NCBI GenBank assembly: GCA_020064725.1
Contig: JAGTWJ010000001.1
Span: 5,456,001 to 5,520,000 of the forward strand
Origin: Drechslerella dactyloides
Lineage: Eukaryota > Ascomycota > Orbiliomycetes > Orbiliales > Orbiliaceae
Length of the DNA: 64,000 nt
Direction: 5' to 3'
The position numbers were made by a program, and so were the translations under genes. Positions 1-12,525 of the stretch are shown here, in pieces (position 1 is the stretch's first letter; every line of letters starts with the position of its first letter). The notes below the pieces were generated by a model, which saw nothing but the letters and a program-made list of their open reading frames with translations, made no database searches and was not told the origin of the DNA.

Positions 1-1681
1 CTTCGAATCCCTGGCAGCGGTCAGGGTGCGAGACCACCAGAATGCGACTAGGGGCCAATAGCTTATTCTTCCACGAGGGCGTTTCAAGACGCCGCTTGGC
101 GGTCTGTTCCCTTTTTATTTTTCTCTGACAAAGCTCGTGAGAACGGTGCTCGGCCCACTTTGCGAGGCTAATATGCTTAATTAATAATGAACGTGGGAAT
201 ACGTGATGCGGCGATAATGCCGTTCTCGTCCTCCGCCTCGTCCAGTGATCCATCCACGACGGACTCGGCTGGGTCTTCCTTCAAATTGCTGGATGCAGTG
301 CTCCTTGCCCTAACTCTTCGACCAACTTGGTATCGTATCATCAGAGCGTTCACGAACTAGCCCAGCAGAAGAAGGCTGCACGGCGCCATCCCTCCATTCA
401 TCCATCCATCCCATCCATTTCGCCCTCGCACACACTCTCGGAATCCCTACACCGAGTGAGTGGGAACTCCTCTAAGAAAAAATAAAAACAGGGTGCTGCT
501 GGTACGTACGGATGAATCTCCACGAAGAAGAAGAAAAGAGAACAAACCAGCTAACCAACATTCCTCATTACCCACCTGCGAGGGCCATCAGAACGGACGA
601 ATCGTCGAATAAGAAAAGCGGCCATCGCCCTCCAAAGGCCCACACCCTTCGCTCAAAAAAGTCAAAACCCGCCCAGCGCCTCAACGTGCTTGTGGAACGG
701 GATGTTTGACGATTACAATACCACGTGGCCAGCGTGGCAATAATTACCCATCCCTCCCATCCAACCAACCAGACCGAACCAACCATCCAGCCCATTGGCG
801 ACGCACGCTTGCCATGCGCGGCTTCGCTGCATCGATTGGCCCAGAGTTTGTTTTTTCCGCAGGCACTCTGACTCGTCGTCGATGGCCGACGAGCCAGTGA
901 ACGCTGCTCGATGGACGGACTCTGCATGACAGGTGCAGACACCCTTCACTAGCTCGGGGAAGTGTATTTCTGGAATTATTATTTATAATTCACGTTTGTC
1001 GAGGGAAATGTCACCTTTGTGCGTTTTCCCGGCGTAGGAGTACATGAGATTACATGGACATGGGTCTGGCAATCTATTTCGAGAGACGTCGACCCTCTCA
1101 ACGTTCACACCTCAACTCCTAGCTGCTCGGGTAACGTGGGAACCGTGCTGCTACTCCTACTGCCAGCTACTCTATCGCTCGTCCTACAGCTCTATCGCAG
1201 GGGCAAAAAGAGGAGCTATGTACGTAGGAACGCGCTCTCAAGGCCACGTTCTGTCAGCTGTCATTTTGCAAACCGTTGGGAGCCGGCTCCGGCTTCGAGA
1301 TCAACCGATGGCCCAGGTATTCCCTGTGCTGACAAGGTTCAAGGGCGAAGAGGAGCATGAACATCTGGCCAGCATCGAAGGAAAACACTCTCGAATCTCT
1401 GATCAATGCTTCCTCTCGAGGGTTGCGTCCCCGAGACTACTTCCTCTCCTCCCTGAATTTGTTCTTTTCTTTGAAGCTAATTTTTCTTTCTCTCCTCTCC
1501 TCATTTGCCGACAAGCCTGTCGTGAAACAGACACGCTACTGGCTTGCCGTTAACTCAAGCCGGCATCATGATATGGCACAGCTGTATTTGCCCCTCCGCA
1601 TGCATCATTGCTGGCCGACTGGCCACGTTCCGGACCCTTGCTTGCCGGCCCAGCTAATTTCCCAAGGATGCCATGTGCGCA

Positions 1682-1710
1682 TGCGTGCGTGCGTGCGTGC
1701 GTGTGTGTGC
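1682..1710. repeat. (GCGT)n/(GT)n microsatellite
   Basis: About five GCGT units run directly into GTGTGTGTGC. Short hydrophilic open frames crossing it on both strands are repeat artefacts. Confidence 0.85.
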
Positions 1711-3665
1711 CGAACGTTCCTTCTATCGCTCGTTCTATCACCAACATGCAACATGCAACTAGCTGTCTCACCCCGTGCAGAATCTCTGGCTGGCCGGAAG
1801 GCTATATCGCACCTGCACCAACGGTTGCACTCCGCTGCAGATAAATTTGTCGTCATCACCGGCAATTGTCGAACGCGGCCAATAGCCAGTTTGTCCGAGG
1901 CGAGACAGCCGAGTTTGAGTTTCACAGGCGAGCTCTTTCTCCTTCTCTTTCCCCGAGTAAGCAGTGAGTCCTACACTTTACAACAGGCTCCTATACGGAC
2001 GGGTACTGCGTGTTCTTGTAGAATCTACATGTAATGCATAGGTACATAGGTACCTGTTGGGGCTGAAAAATTGAGGAAATGCGTCTGTGTCCGACGGCGT
2101 GCCCGTGCTTGCCTACTAGGCGCACGAACTGTGTAAGTGCTGACTGACCGACTTCGACTGAAGTAGGCATGGCATACACCTGTAGCCTGCAAGTTTTGCA
2201 AGCTGGCGCAAGCCCGGCCACGAGGAGGCGCCAGTTAGTCCGTCCGCAGAAGCTGCGCTCCCAAGCGAGATTTAGTGGCTACAGAGTTGCATGGCGCATA
2301 TACCGAGAGACTACCTTCAAACCTGCAGACAGACCGGTACGCTCGACGTGTGCATGTCCTGTGTAGGTATGTAGCATGCGCATGGACAGCCCGACGAAAG
2401 AAATTAGCTGGTGGCGCCAGGCAAAAGGGCGCCCTCCTAGCCCTCCTTCCCCCAGCTCCAGTGCTGCATGCATCAGACCTAGCCCAAGTAAGGGTCAAGA
2501 CCAACGTCCGAGGAGATTCACACCAAGGAGCACGTGGGAACGGAAGCGAGGGGCGGCGTGGTTGGTATCTGCACTGCAAGCCCGGCGAATGAAAAGTACC
2601 CATACCGTCCTCCTATGATATCATGAGGGTACAAACGGAAACCGAAAGACGACGAGTACGTACCCACGTGGTACCGTACAGTACTTCGAGAGCAAGACAT
2701 CTCACATACACTGTCAAGTACCGTTCCCGCCCGCCGCCGCCGACGACGGCCCCTGTGCTCACTCACTCTCTCACATTCATATCGTTCGCCCGTCGAATCC
2801 CTCGTCTGCCCTGACCGACCTGAACGAGGAACCGAACCCCGGCTAGGCTGCATGGGACAGTCAACGCCTCGCTGCTTCGAACTTCCCTTTCCGCCAGCGC
2901 CAGAAACACATATAGCCTCAACAGACCATATCGCTCCCAGCTAGTGCACATACATCCCTTACCTTACTCACTTAGACACCGACATGTATACGACTTGGGT
3001 ATACTTCGACGGGGAATATTGCCCAATCCACCCGCTCCGCCAGTCGCAACCGCGAGATTACACGGAGCCCGTCGCCGCATCGGTACCTCTCGATCCACGG
3101 CGTGCGCTCACCCACTTTTTCTTTCCTCCTCCTCAACATATCGACAAAGCTCTCAAAGTGCCGACCTACGGACAGGACGGACGTAATGGGCGGCGGTCGC
3201 CGGAAAGGAGTAAGAGATCGTATGGGCTCTCGTCATCCGCTGCATGCAGCTCGGCCAGTGTCGGCGTCCAAGCATCGGCACTAGCAGCTAAGCATTTCGA
3301 ACGAGCGCTCAGCTAACCGTCTTGTCGGAAAGGGAACGAAAAAGTGTGGAGCTCGAGACTCGATCGAGACCTCCTGCGGCTGGAGTTCGTATCGTATCGC
3401 CGTATGTCAATACAGATATATACTCCGAGCCGATGAGATTTGGAATTCTGGCGAGTGTACTGCGACAGTACAGTACATGCCTTCATGTCTCATATGGAAC
3501 ACGCTCGGAAGCTAAGGGTATACGGACACGTCTCCAGCGAACGTCCTGAGCAAGTTTCGCCGCCGATCGCTGCTGTGCTTCGCAGCTTGAAACCAGGCTA
3601 ATTCCAATTCCCGGCCAAGCAGCAGCCGTCGGTCTCCCTTGCCTGCGGTTGTGCGCACATACAGC

Positions 3666-3684
3666 ACGTACGTACGTACGTATG
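3666..3684. repeat. (ACGT)n self-complementary microsatellite
   Basis: About four and a half ACGT units. Every unit is its own reverse complement, so the tract could form a cruciform or slip. Confidence 0.8.
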
Positions 3685-6600
3685 CACTGTACACCGCACT
3701 CGCTTTATAAATATCGCTCATGGGGGCCGCGTGGGAATTTTTGCTCGTGCGCCGTAACCTCCCTCTCGCTTGATACAACAGAAAACCAACCAACGGCGGG
3801 GCGTACAGACAGGCTGTTGGCCTGTGCAAGTGGAGACGGCGTGGTCCCCACGATATGCACTCGCCTGCCGTGTACAAGGAAGATCGTGGCGAGCGTGCAG
3901 ATTGCTGCTCCGTATCCGTTGCTTCATGGCGTCTTTCTTTCTCGCCTGGGGTCCTTGCAACTGTGTGGATTCTATTCCTGTGGAGAATAAAATCAATGGG
4001 CGAAGGGAGGTGAACCTGAGTCGCAAGTTGCATTGCAAGTGATATGTTATTGCATTGACTGGGGGTTGATTAGTTGTGGACCGATGTTCTAGAATTGCGT
4101 GGTTGAGCGATAATGCTCCCGGGCAGCATACACAGATGCATGCTATAAGGCGAGGGAGAGCGACAAGGCCGAGGCGTCCTCCGCACTGACCAGCCGTCGA
4201 TGAACGCGAGAGGTATCAGGCCACAAATTTACCGCATGCAATAGTGCATAACATAATTCTCACTCGGGACAAGTGGATGACTGAACGCTATCAATCAAGA
4301 GAGGGTTTCCTTCAAATCGATGCCGGTCCGTTAGTTAAAGTGGTACTAATGTACCCCGGTGGTGTGTATCTTGATCACCCGCATCAGAGTCACCCTGGTA
4401 CCGGTATACGGTACCCGTACCACAGGACTTGAAATCCATTGCTGGGGACGGACGATTATAATGCGGACCAGTTGGATTCCTGCAATGCCGTATACGTACT
4501 TCTATACGCTTGACTCAAGTACCAATTGTTCCGACAAGTACTCCATATACCTCGAGGTACCCCCATTGCTGTGGAGATAGACATATAGTAATGTCCCCAC
4601 CGCGGTCGAGCCAGCCAGCCCGTCCATTACCTTCATGCATGAGAGGGAGAGTGTGTGTGCAGCTTTGGACAGACGTGCGACCAGAGTTCCGAGCGATCCC
4701 TGCTGCCACGAGGTCTGCAGCGCACAAACCATCTCAGGATCACCCATCGTTCCATCGATCAAGAACGTCAGCTCGCGGAAGAAGCAAGTTCGCACCCTAA
4801 ACATAAGGAACACCGCGATACACCAATCAAGAACCAGCCCGTGCATATCTACATACTTATTATGTACATATGAATGTGTATTGAATGTCTGGCCAGACCG
4901 CTGCAGCTGCAAGAGGAAGGGGCTAGGATTCAAGTAGGTAGCCAATCGGCCGAGCGGGCGGTACTAGATCTATAGCTAGCATGCTCGACGGGCGAAAAAT
5001 AGCACCGCCAGCAGATGATAAAACGTAAACGAACGAACGACGTAGTCTAGCTATCTTGTCTGCTGTCAGCATGAATCAAAATAGGGGTAAAACTGGGACA
5101 AGAAAAAAGCTGCGCTGCACCTTCCCGCTCCCGCCTTCCTGATCAAGCTCGCTCAATCATTCGTCCATCTGTCCGGCCCACCAAAAACGTGGTTGGCTGG
5201 CTGTCGTACAGAACGGCCATCAGAAAAAAAACACCAGATCAGTCGACGTACATACGTGCCAAGTCCTCCACAGAACCTGAAACGTAACAGTGGCTAATCA
5301 GAATCGACGACCTCCAAATTGAAGTTACGTACTTGATTCCTTGATTGAAAGACAAAAAATTTTCTTCTCTCCTGATTGTAAATCACACAATGGTATGCAC
5401 ACAATACGTATACGGACCGATTGAGGAACTTTCTTGTTCGGAGCGCTGCATTCAACTGGCAAGGAGAGCCTCGAACTGACCAATCCCGTTAGCGGCTTTC
5501 CTCTTGCATGTGGGTCCGTCTGTCTCGTCTGCGCACGTGGGAACGGGATGGAGACGACGCAAGCTGCAAAGGTCAAACATCAGTGTCAGCACCCATCTCC
5601 TATTCCAGCACTTCCAGCCAGTAGTTTCATTCCAGACAGATACATAATAATCACATCCTTCTCTTGAGCTAACCCCCGTCAATCTAGGCTCCTGAGAGAG
5701 GAAATAGGAGCACGCTTGAGCATGAAAAGAGGCTTGCAGATGCTCTCGCGCGCACTTCCCGGGTCGCTGCCCCGTGGTGCCGCGGCCGATCAACCTCCCG
5801 GACTACCCTTTTTCGCACACTGCTTTGTCCGTATGATATAGATGTATATCTTCAGCAGGTTAGAATAGATACACCTAGACGAATTCGGAAGAGCGAGAGG
5901 TTTTATTTAATTAAAGTGCCGCAAAAAGAGGACCTCCTCTCGTATATTCAACAGAAAAAGTCAATCCGGGAGACATGGATCTGACAGGACTATACATACG
6001 CCGTCATATAACGAACGCCCGTTCTGACAAAAATAGAGCACAGATTAAATTTGCTCAGCGGTGGCGATTTTAACATTCGATTAGCCATGCACTTGTCAAA
6101 ATTAATATTAATCGCATTCGATGCCTTACCCTGGCGTTACAGCTTTTACCTGATCGAGTATTACCACATCTTGTATAAACTCAACAAAAAAAATGAAAAA
6201 TGAACAGGATCCTAGGAAGAAGAAGAAACTGTGCATGCTGCCCATAACTCTCCGCTGCCCGGTGCCCCTTTTCCTGCAATCCCGACTCTCAGCACTGTAT
6301 TTGTGCAGATTTCGATCAAACAAATCCATTGTACATACGTACATTACGGCATGCAGCGCAGCGCGAAAGTATACCAGATGCACCGTACCAGTCTGCAGTC
6401 ATGCCATGTCATCATGGAATTGATTAATTTTTGCAACAGGTAAATCAGCGCGCCGCACTCACCGGTGCACCCTGCTGCCTAGAGCCCGCCCCGACCGTCC
6501 ACCCAAGAACACCGCCCCTTCAGCTTTCCTGCAATCATGCATGCATGTAATGTGCTTAGTACACCCACTATGTAGCCTCGCGGGGAAGTTAACTCCACGT

Positions 6601-8931
6601 TCCTCGATCGCCAGTGCATTGTCTGGAATGGTGGTTATTACGCCGGAGTAAAAGTCGTCACGCCACCGCAGCTGCCCACGTTGCCCGAAGCGTGTTGGTG
6701 GCCGTCCCACTTTGGCTAGATCTGACGTCGATCTGTTTCACCCGCAACGCGACAACGACAACGACGACCGTCGTCGACACACGCTTCTGATCTCTGCCTC
6801 TCCCTCCGAATGCTCTATCTGGAACTTCGGCCGAGGCACCGCCAGGCATCGATCTCATACCTCTCACCTACTACTACCAAACTACCCTCTCGTCCATACG
6901 TCGGCGATATAACTTCAGCCGCGGCTTCACTAGCGAGAGAATGCCATGTTAACTCCGCTACATACGTATCAGACTGTCAGACGCCGCGCCTAGGCATCCG
7001 CGTGATGATACGTACAGAGACAGGTGTGTAAGCGGGCGATCGGATCCCCTCAACATTAGTCACGTTCCGCCTCAGCTCCGATTCGATTTACTTAAACCGA
7101 AGATAGATAAATGCCCGTAGACAGGCCAAACCATCTCGGAGACTCAGCTTGTCCGTAGGGCGTTCGGATTCGATCGAGTCGATATGCATCAAACCGTTCT
7201 GCTCTCAAACCGACAGCCCGCATTAGACTAGCTCAAGGGTCTTAAGGCTATTGTTTATCTAAAACGTACCGTACATATGTACGACCCATCGATCGTGCGT
7301 GCGTGCACTGCATGCGCGTGGGGCGTCCGAGCGCTTCTGTTGTCTCTCCACAGACGGATGAATACCGGTCTTTCTCTGCGTCAAGCCCTAGCCGGCCAAG
7401 CTCACCTGTCCGCGCACTTCCCCGCACCAGTGCGATCGATACCGTTGAGTATCCTATCCGTAGTTATGTGCCGGTGGCTTCCAATTAGTAAGACATGTAT
7501 CATATATGCATACCAAGCGGCACGTAGACATCCAACACGGTATCTTCTATACAAAATGCAACATGGCAGACTTCCATAGTAATAGTATCGACAAGAGCAT
7601 ATCAATCCCGATAGAGGCGATTCTGCCGGGCCGTTGCCTCAGATCTCATACTAACCCACTCGTCGATGAAAGAAAATCCACGTTAGGAACCACTAGGTCA
7701 ATCTCCTCTGTACGATCCTAGCCATATCCATACACTCGGTATCTGCAGATATCTCTGTAGATGCACGTTACGAGACAAGATTCACGTAACTAATGCAATA
7801 ATGTCGTGTCTACACACGCACACCCACGGTTCAATGCAAGTGCTGGATCCATGGAAGGCTACTCAGCTGCATGCATGCCACAATGTTTGTACATGACGGC
7901 CTGCGGGCACCCTTGTCTCCTCGTCTGAGTCCAGACACACGCGGGCACGGACGTCTATCCCGATCCACCCAGATCCAATTTCTTCTCTCCTCCAGCGCAC
8001 TCGAGTGATCTAACAAACATAGGCCCACGGTATCGCTACATCTTCGGCAGCGAGAGAAAATTCAATTTTTACGTTATCATATACGTAGTTTAACGTCATC
8101 TACATGCATATTCCTAAGTGGTACTTACACACACATATATAAGTACAGATGAATCTATCGATTAGGCTAGTCCTGTTAATATCCTCCCAATTTGCACTCA
8201 TGACTCAAGCTCGTATGAACATCCAAACACACGACCGCGAACAAGGTTTATGATCAAAAGACATTTATCCAAACGCGTATAACCTACGCTTTTCACAGGC
8301 GCCTACTCAGGACGTGCGTGCGACCTTACGCCCCACCTTGGCATTCGATTCTGATATCGACCCCACGTCCGTCCATCCGACCTAGGTACCCTAGCTGGTA
8401 GAACCGTTATCCCCACCATACAACAAGCCATGGTACCATCAAATACTCTCGCCGGATCGAGGCTCGCAGGTTTCTCCATCTACTATACTGTCTAAGACAC
8501 CGATCGACGAGGCGAACATACTCCATTGGCTGGTTGACTGTGATACATCCTGCCATGCCTATGTATACACATATGCATCGAAGCTCCTGCGCCGCCGCCC
8601 TGGATTGGGCCCGCACGGACACTTAGCACGGGGATCGGCGTGCCCGGAAAATGCTGGCCCCAACTTCCGGACGTGCATCTTGAAACACAGACAGGCAGAC
8701 CGGACAGGCAGACAGCACCCAGACTGGACAGGCCAAGAGAGAATGTAGAGTATAACGAAAAGAAAAGAAAAGTCAAGTAAAGGAAAACATTTGCAACCCT
8801 TCAACAGTCGATACTTGGCATATGCTGCTTTGCCACCACGCGGCCGCGCGCAATCAACATCCCGCACTCGCAGCCTAAGTTAACATCCCAAAACCCTGCA
8901 CTGCACCCCCTCAATTGCAACAGTCGATTGA

Positions 8932-11910
8932 TCAATCATCTCGCCCACTCGTACGAACATCATGCAGCGTCGGCAAAAACGCTGGATCGGTCAGCGACTG
9001 ACCCCGTATCGATGCCGCACTACCATCACCGCCTTCGGGGGTCCTCGACTGATCCTTGTCCATGTCCATGTGTGGATCCTTCTCCTTCACGCTCTTATTG
9101 CTCAGCGGGTAACTCAGCTTCCGCAGCATCGCGAGCGTCGATGACGACCGGTGAGCTTTGCCGCTATCGCTACTGTTCTGCCGGCTCGCCGTCTTCCGGT
9201 TCACGCCGGGGACTACGCTGTCGGAAAGAGATCGCTCCTCCAGTGCATTCGTTCGCGTGGCCATGCTCGGACGCTCTGGTAATGTTAGCGACGGCGCTCG
9301 CCAGAAGACTGGTCGTTGAGCTTCGTTGGCAGATAGCGCCTCGGACAGTCCCATCACCGACTCTGTCGTTCCCTGAACCACCCGGCCGCGCAACAGTGCA
9401 ATTGACAGAATCTCAGTCTCGTACTTTGTGCGGGTCGTGGTCGTTTGAGATCGCGACGAAGTCCCCATTGCCGGCGTCTCTATCGGCTGCAGGTCATCAT
9501 CCTGGTCAAAGTTGGGAGGGGTCGTGATGAACTCCAACGGGTTCGGTTGTTGCGTCCTCGGGGACAGGTTGGGCGAGATCTGAAAGTCCTCTTCCAGCTT
9601 CCTGTTCCTCCTTACACCAACTGCTATCCCATGCGTCTCCTGCACGGCCTCCGCATATAGCTCTCGAACCTCCCGTATGCCATCGCCAGAATTTGTTCTC
9701 AATGTCCTGTCGAGTGGAGCACCTTCCTCTGCAAGCCCAGACAGTGGTGACGACCCAATCGTGGATGCGAGCCGCCTCCATGATGGCCGACGAAGAATGC
9801 ACACGGGCTCCTCTCCTGGTGCGGGGTACTGATTGGGCGCGGGCGCGGACTCCTCGGTCTGAGGACTATCCAGTGGGGATGTCGACATCAGCGCTTCGGA
9901 GAATAGTCGATTCCTCCCAACCAGCATGTCCAGAATCTTGGCTTCTTCTTCTGTAACCTCCGCGCCTCGCCAATGAACCATCTTCGGGGGTGATTGCTTA
10001 GCATGCGATGTGTTCCCACTGCTGTCATTGACCTGCTTATCAATTGACCTCCGTGTGACATCGAGCTTCGCGATCACACTTGAAGCTCGCCGCTCGCCCA
10101 AAGAACTTTTCCGTGACTCGGTAGATTGTGACTGATAAGAATTCTGCCGCTGCCACTGGTCTCTAGGACCAAACCCTGAGATTGCGCCCGACGCTAGACC
10201 TGAGCCCGGACTGTCTGTATTTTGCCTCTCAGAGTTGGTTCTAGAAGAATAGCCGTCCGGCTTTGTGATGAATTTCATATGATCCCGATACCCAAAGCTC
10301 GCCCGCCTACCGCTCTCGGGTCTTCCAGGGTTCGACGAGCGACCAGAGGACCCGTGTCCAGGAGGATAGCTGCCTCTGCGAGATGTCTCCTCCGTTGACG
10401 CCCCCGAGTAGTCCTCCGTCTGCGCAAACGGAGCGGCGCGCGAAAACATCGGCACCTGTACAAAATGCGGAAGCCGAGCTGCCTGCGTCTGGATAGACTC
10501 GCGCTGCTGCTTCTCCGTATCGCTTAATGCCATCAACGTGAATCCGCGGTTGTTTTCAGTGAACGGACTGGTATTTGCTGTATCCCGTCGTTGTAGATCA
10601 AAGTACGATGGTAAGCGTTTCTTTGCTTTCGGATCAGCGGTCTTGGGCGAAATTGCCGAAGCAGAAGAGGGGGTTCCAGACATCCGTGGACTCTCTATTG
10701 GAGTGTGGAAGCGATGAGCCTCACCGGCTGCAAAGCAGGATGTTGGATCTTCGTCTTTGATCTTGGAGGGCTCTTTGGCATGATCAACGCTGGGCGACGT
10801 GTCGGCGCTCTTACGAAGGATGTGCTTCCAGGAGCCGATACCGTGTCGCGATCGCTTCGAGTTAGATATCGATGGCGTCTTTGGCGCATCCACAGGCGTG
10901 TGCGGCTTCGAATGTGACGGCGAGCTATGCTGCCGCTGGGAGACGCGGCTGTTAGGTAGCCCGTTGAGGGATGTCGTAGAAGTTGCAGCTACACTTGACG
11001 TTGCCGACTTGCGTAATTTCCGAGGCAGGCACGAGTCCATCAATATTTTGCCCGCTGTAGGAAAAGTGAGCGGCCCGCGAATTAAATGAAACAAGCTTGA
11101 TGCCTTTTGCTGTTTTACCCCCCGTGCATTCGCTGCTAGAGCTGTATCATCGGCGGCCCTCAGAGAATCACCTCCCGACCTTGCTAGCCGTTGCTCGCTC
11201 GGCGAGGGCGTAGTTTCAGAATAACGCAGCGACGTAGAAAGACCCAGTATCGCGGCTTCTTTCCCGATATTATCATCTGTGTGCCGGATAGGCGGGCTGA
11301 AGTTATTATCGAGGTACCGGTCCAAGCTGTTTGATCTGGCATTCGAGTTGGCATTCGACGACGACTTCTGACTATCCGCAAGCTTAAAGCTACTCGGACC
11401 GTCTAACGGTAGTGATAAGTTGCTAGTCATCTTGGAAGAGTTCGAGGCGATAAGGGGACTTGCGGCACTGCCAGTTGCATTGGATATAAGCGGCGACGCG
11501 GTCTCCGAATTCACCCATCTGAACTGCTCAAGCTCGCCAACAGGTGTTCTCCGCGGAGTTACCCGTGGTGAATGACGAGGAGACGCCTTTGGCGACAGCG
11601 TTGAAGCCTGTGCCTGTGATACTGACAGCAGAGGCGGTGTCTGCCGAGACAACCTCACTTGGGACCTTTTCGGCGAACCTCGCGCAGATGGATTCGGGAA
11701 AGACTGGAAGATCGCATCCTGACGCAGTGGCGGCGAAGATGGAGAACACACCGATGGCCGTTGGGGATCGCTCACGTTCACCATTGTATTAAGATTGGTC
11801 TGCGAGGCATGGGGACTGACGGTGGCTTCTGCCTGGCGAAGTAGACTCGGTCTGTACGCATACTTGAAGGTCAATGACACCTCGTGTTCATGTCCCCGTG
11901 CCTTAGGCAT
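8932..11910 (-). CDS. Unknown Ser/Pro-rich 992-residue protein
   Basis: This is a single open coding exon whose function I do not recognise. I start at the ATG at 11910 (MPKARGHEHEVSL). An in-frame GTG lies seven codons earlier but falls inside what looks like a 5' UTR intron. The protein is very rich in Ser, Thr, Pro, Arg and Asn, with many S/T-P sites (for example SPRHSPRVTPRRTP near residue 120) and basic patches such as RKLRKS. This composition suggests a mostly disordered, heavily phosphorylated protein of the kind seen among fungal polarity, septation and signalling scaffolds; that is inference from composition only. I see no transmembrane segment, zinc ligands or catalytic motif. A less disordered stretch lies around residues 700-870. 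It lies downstream of ARG2 in tandem, about 0.6 kb away. Confidence 0.85.
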   Translation of the reverse strand: MPKARGHEHEVSLTFKYAYRPSLLRQAEATVSPHASQTNLNTMVNVSDPQRPSVCSPSSPPLRQDAIFQSFPNPSARGSPKRSQVRLSRQTPPLLSVSQAQASTLSPKASPRHSPRVTPRRTPVGELEQFRWVNSETASPLISNATGSAASPLIASNSSKMTSNLSLPLDGPSSFKLADSQKSSSNANSNARSNSLDRYLDNNFSPPIRHTDDNIGKEAAILGLSTSLRYSETTPSPSEQRLARSGGDSLRAADDTALAANARGVKQQKASSLFHLIRGPLTFPTAGKILMDSCLPRKLRKSATSSVAATSTTSLNGLPNSRVSQRQHSSPSHSKPHTPVDAPKTPSISNSKRSRHGIGSWKHILRKSADTSPSVDHAKEPSKIKDEDPTSCFAAGEAHRFHTPIESPRMSGTPSSASAISPKTADPKAKKRLPSYFDLQRRDTANTSPFTENNRGFTLMALSDTEKQQRESIQTQAARLPHFVQVPMFSRAAPFAQTEDYSGASTEETSRRGSYPPGHGSSGRSSNPGRPESGRRASFGYRDHMKFITKPDGYSSRTNSERQNTDSPGSGLASGAISGFGPRDQWQRQNSYQSQSTESRKSSLGERRASSVIAKLDVTRRSIDKQVNDSSGNTSHAKQSPPKMVHWRGAEVTEEEAKILDMLVGRNRLFSEALMSTSPLDSPQTEESAPAPNQYPAPGEEPVCILRRPSWRRLASTIGSSPLSGLAEEGAPLDRTLRTNSGDGIREVRELYAEAVQETHGIAVGVRRNRKLEEDFQISPNLSPRTQQPNPLEFITTPPNFDQDDDLQPIETPAMGTSSRSQTTTTRTKYETEILSIALLRGRVVQGTTESVMGLSEALSANEAQRPVFWRAPSLTLPERPSMATRTNALEERSLSDSVVPGVNRKTASRQNSSDSGKAHRSSSTLAMLRKLSYPLSNKSVKEKDPHMDMDKDQSRTPEGGDGSAASIRGQSLTDPAFLPTLHDVRTSGRDD

Positions 11911-11920
11911 GTTGATATAT

Positions 11921-12020
11921 CTATAATACACGAGAATATCTCACATTAAACGACCGTATTTATGAAGCCACCCATGCGTATAATACAGAGAAAATATTCA
12001 AAAATGTGAGAGATACTTAC
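11921..12020 (-). other. 5' UTR intron of the 992-residue gene
   Basis: On the minus strand a GTAAGT donor at 12020 and a TATTATAG acceptor ending at 11921 enclose 100 nt. The acceptor lies 10 nt before the ATG at 11910. The upstream exon has no ATG in the region I read, so the intron is most likely in the leader. Confidence 0.55.
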
Positions 12021-12525
12021 CGGATATCCGAAAGAATGTAAAGGTGATAACTGCTCAAAGCAATGGGAGACTGGGACACAACTCCTTCCAACTTCTCTCA
12101 GAGCTGATCACTACCAGGTCGACTCTAATGACGCCGGATAGCTAAGGCTGAGGAGCTGAAGGTAGGGGATCGCGACTCCAGCCTTGTTCGCAGGAAGGTG
12201 CAAAAGGAACGTTGTAGTAAAAGGGGGGATGTACGGCTCAGAGATGCCGCGATGGTGATGGAGTGTCGTTGACCCCGTCGATGGCTATTTGGCACATGGC
12301 CACCAAACGGCAATGATATCCTGCCGTTTCGACACAGAGACTGATGGCCGAGATTCCAAAGTGATATGTTGCAGTTCCGTACATCAATGTTGTATTTTTC
12401 ACTCCCTTGCGTTGCTCACCACCGCTCCGGCGCTCCCCGACTCTACCAAATGCATCATGAACTCTATGTGTATGCCGGATATACTAATCATGAATGGATG
12501 TACATGTTACTAGATGGATGAAATG
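11931..12525. promoter_or_regulatory. Promoter/leader between ARG2 and the 992-residue gene
   Basis: This roughly 0.6-kb spacer separates the 3' end of ARG2 from the 5' end of the downstream minus-strand gene. It carries the 5' UTR intron described separately. I see no coding exon and no clear TATA box in the rest. Confidence 0.5.

Larger units (their letters stand above)
1..8931. other. Long gene-free region at left edge
   Basis: I find no gene here. Open frames are short, overlap on both strands and show no recognisable domain or a convincing exon chain. The sequence is rich in self-complementary words such as GCATGC and TACGTA, and it contains simple repeats near 1.7 and 3.7 kb. It lies downstream of the minus-strand gene ending at 8932. 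It could hold long untranslated regions, a promoter of a gene beyond the left edge, or non-coding transcripts; the sequence alone does not decide. Confidence 0.6.

Noticed and set aside
1..22. Possible 3' end of a tRNA (TTCGAATCC near the left edge)
   Set aside because: The base before TTC is C where tRNAs need G53, the T-arm stem does not pair within the visible sequence, and there is no T-run downstream.
1357..2034. 225-codon open frame on the plus strand
   Set aside because: No recognisable family; it crosses a GCGT/GT microsatellite and overlaps frames of similar quality on the other strand.
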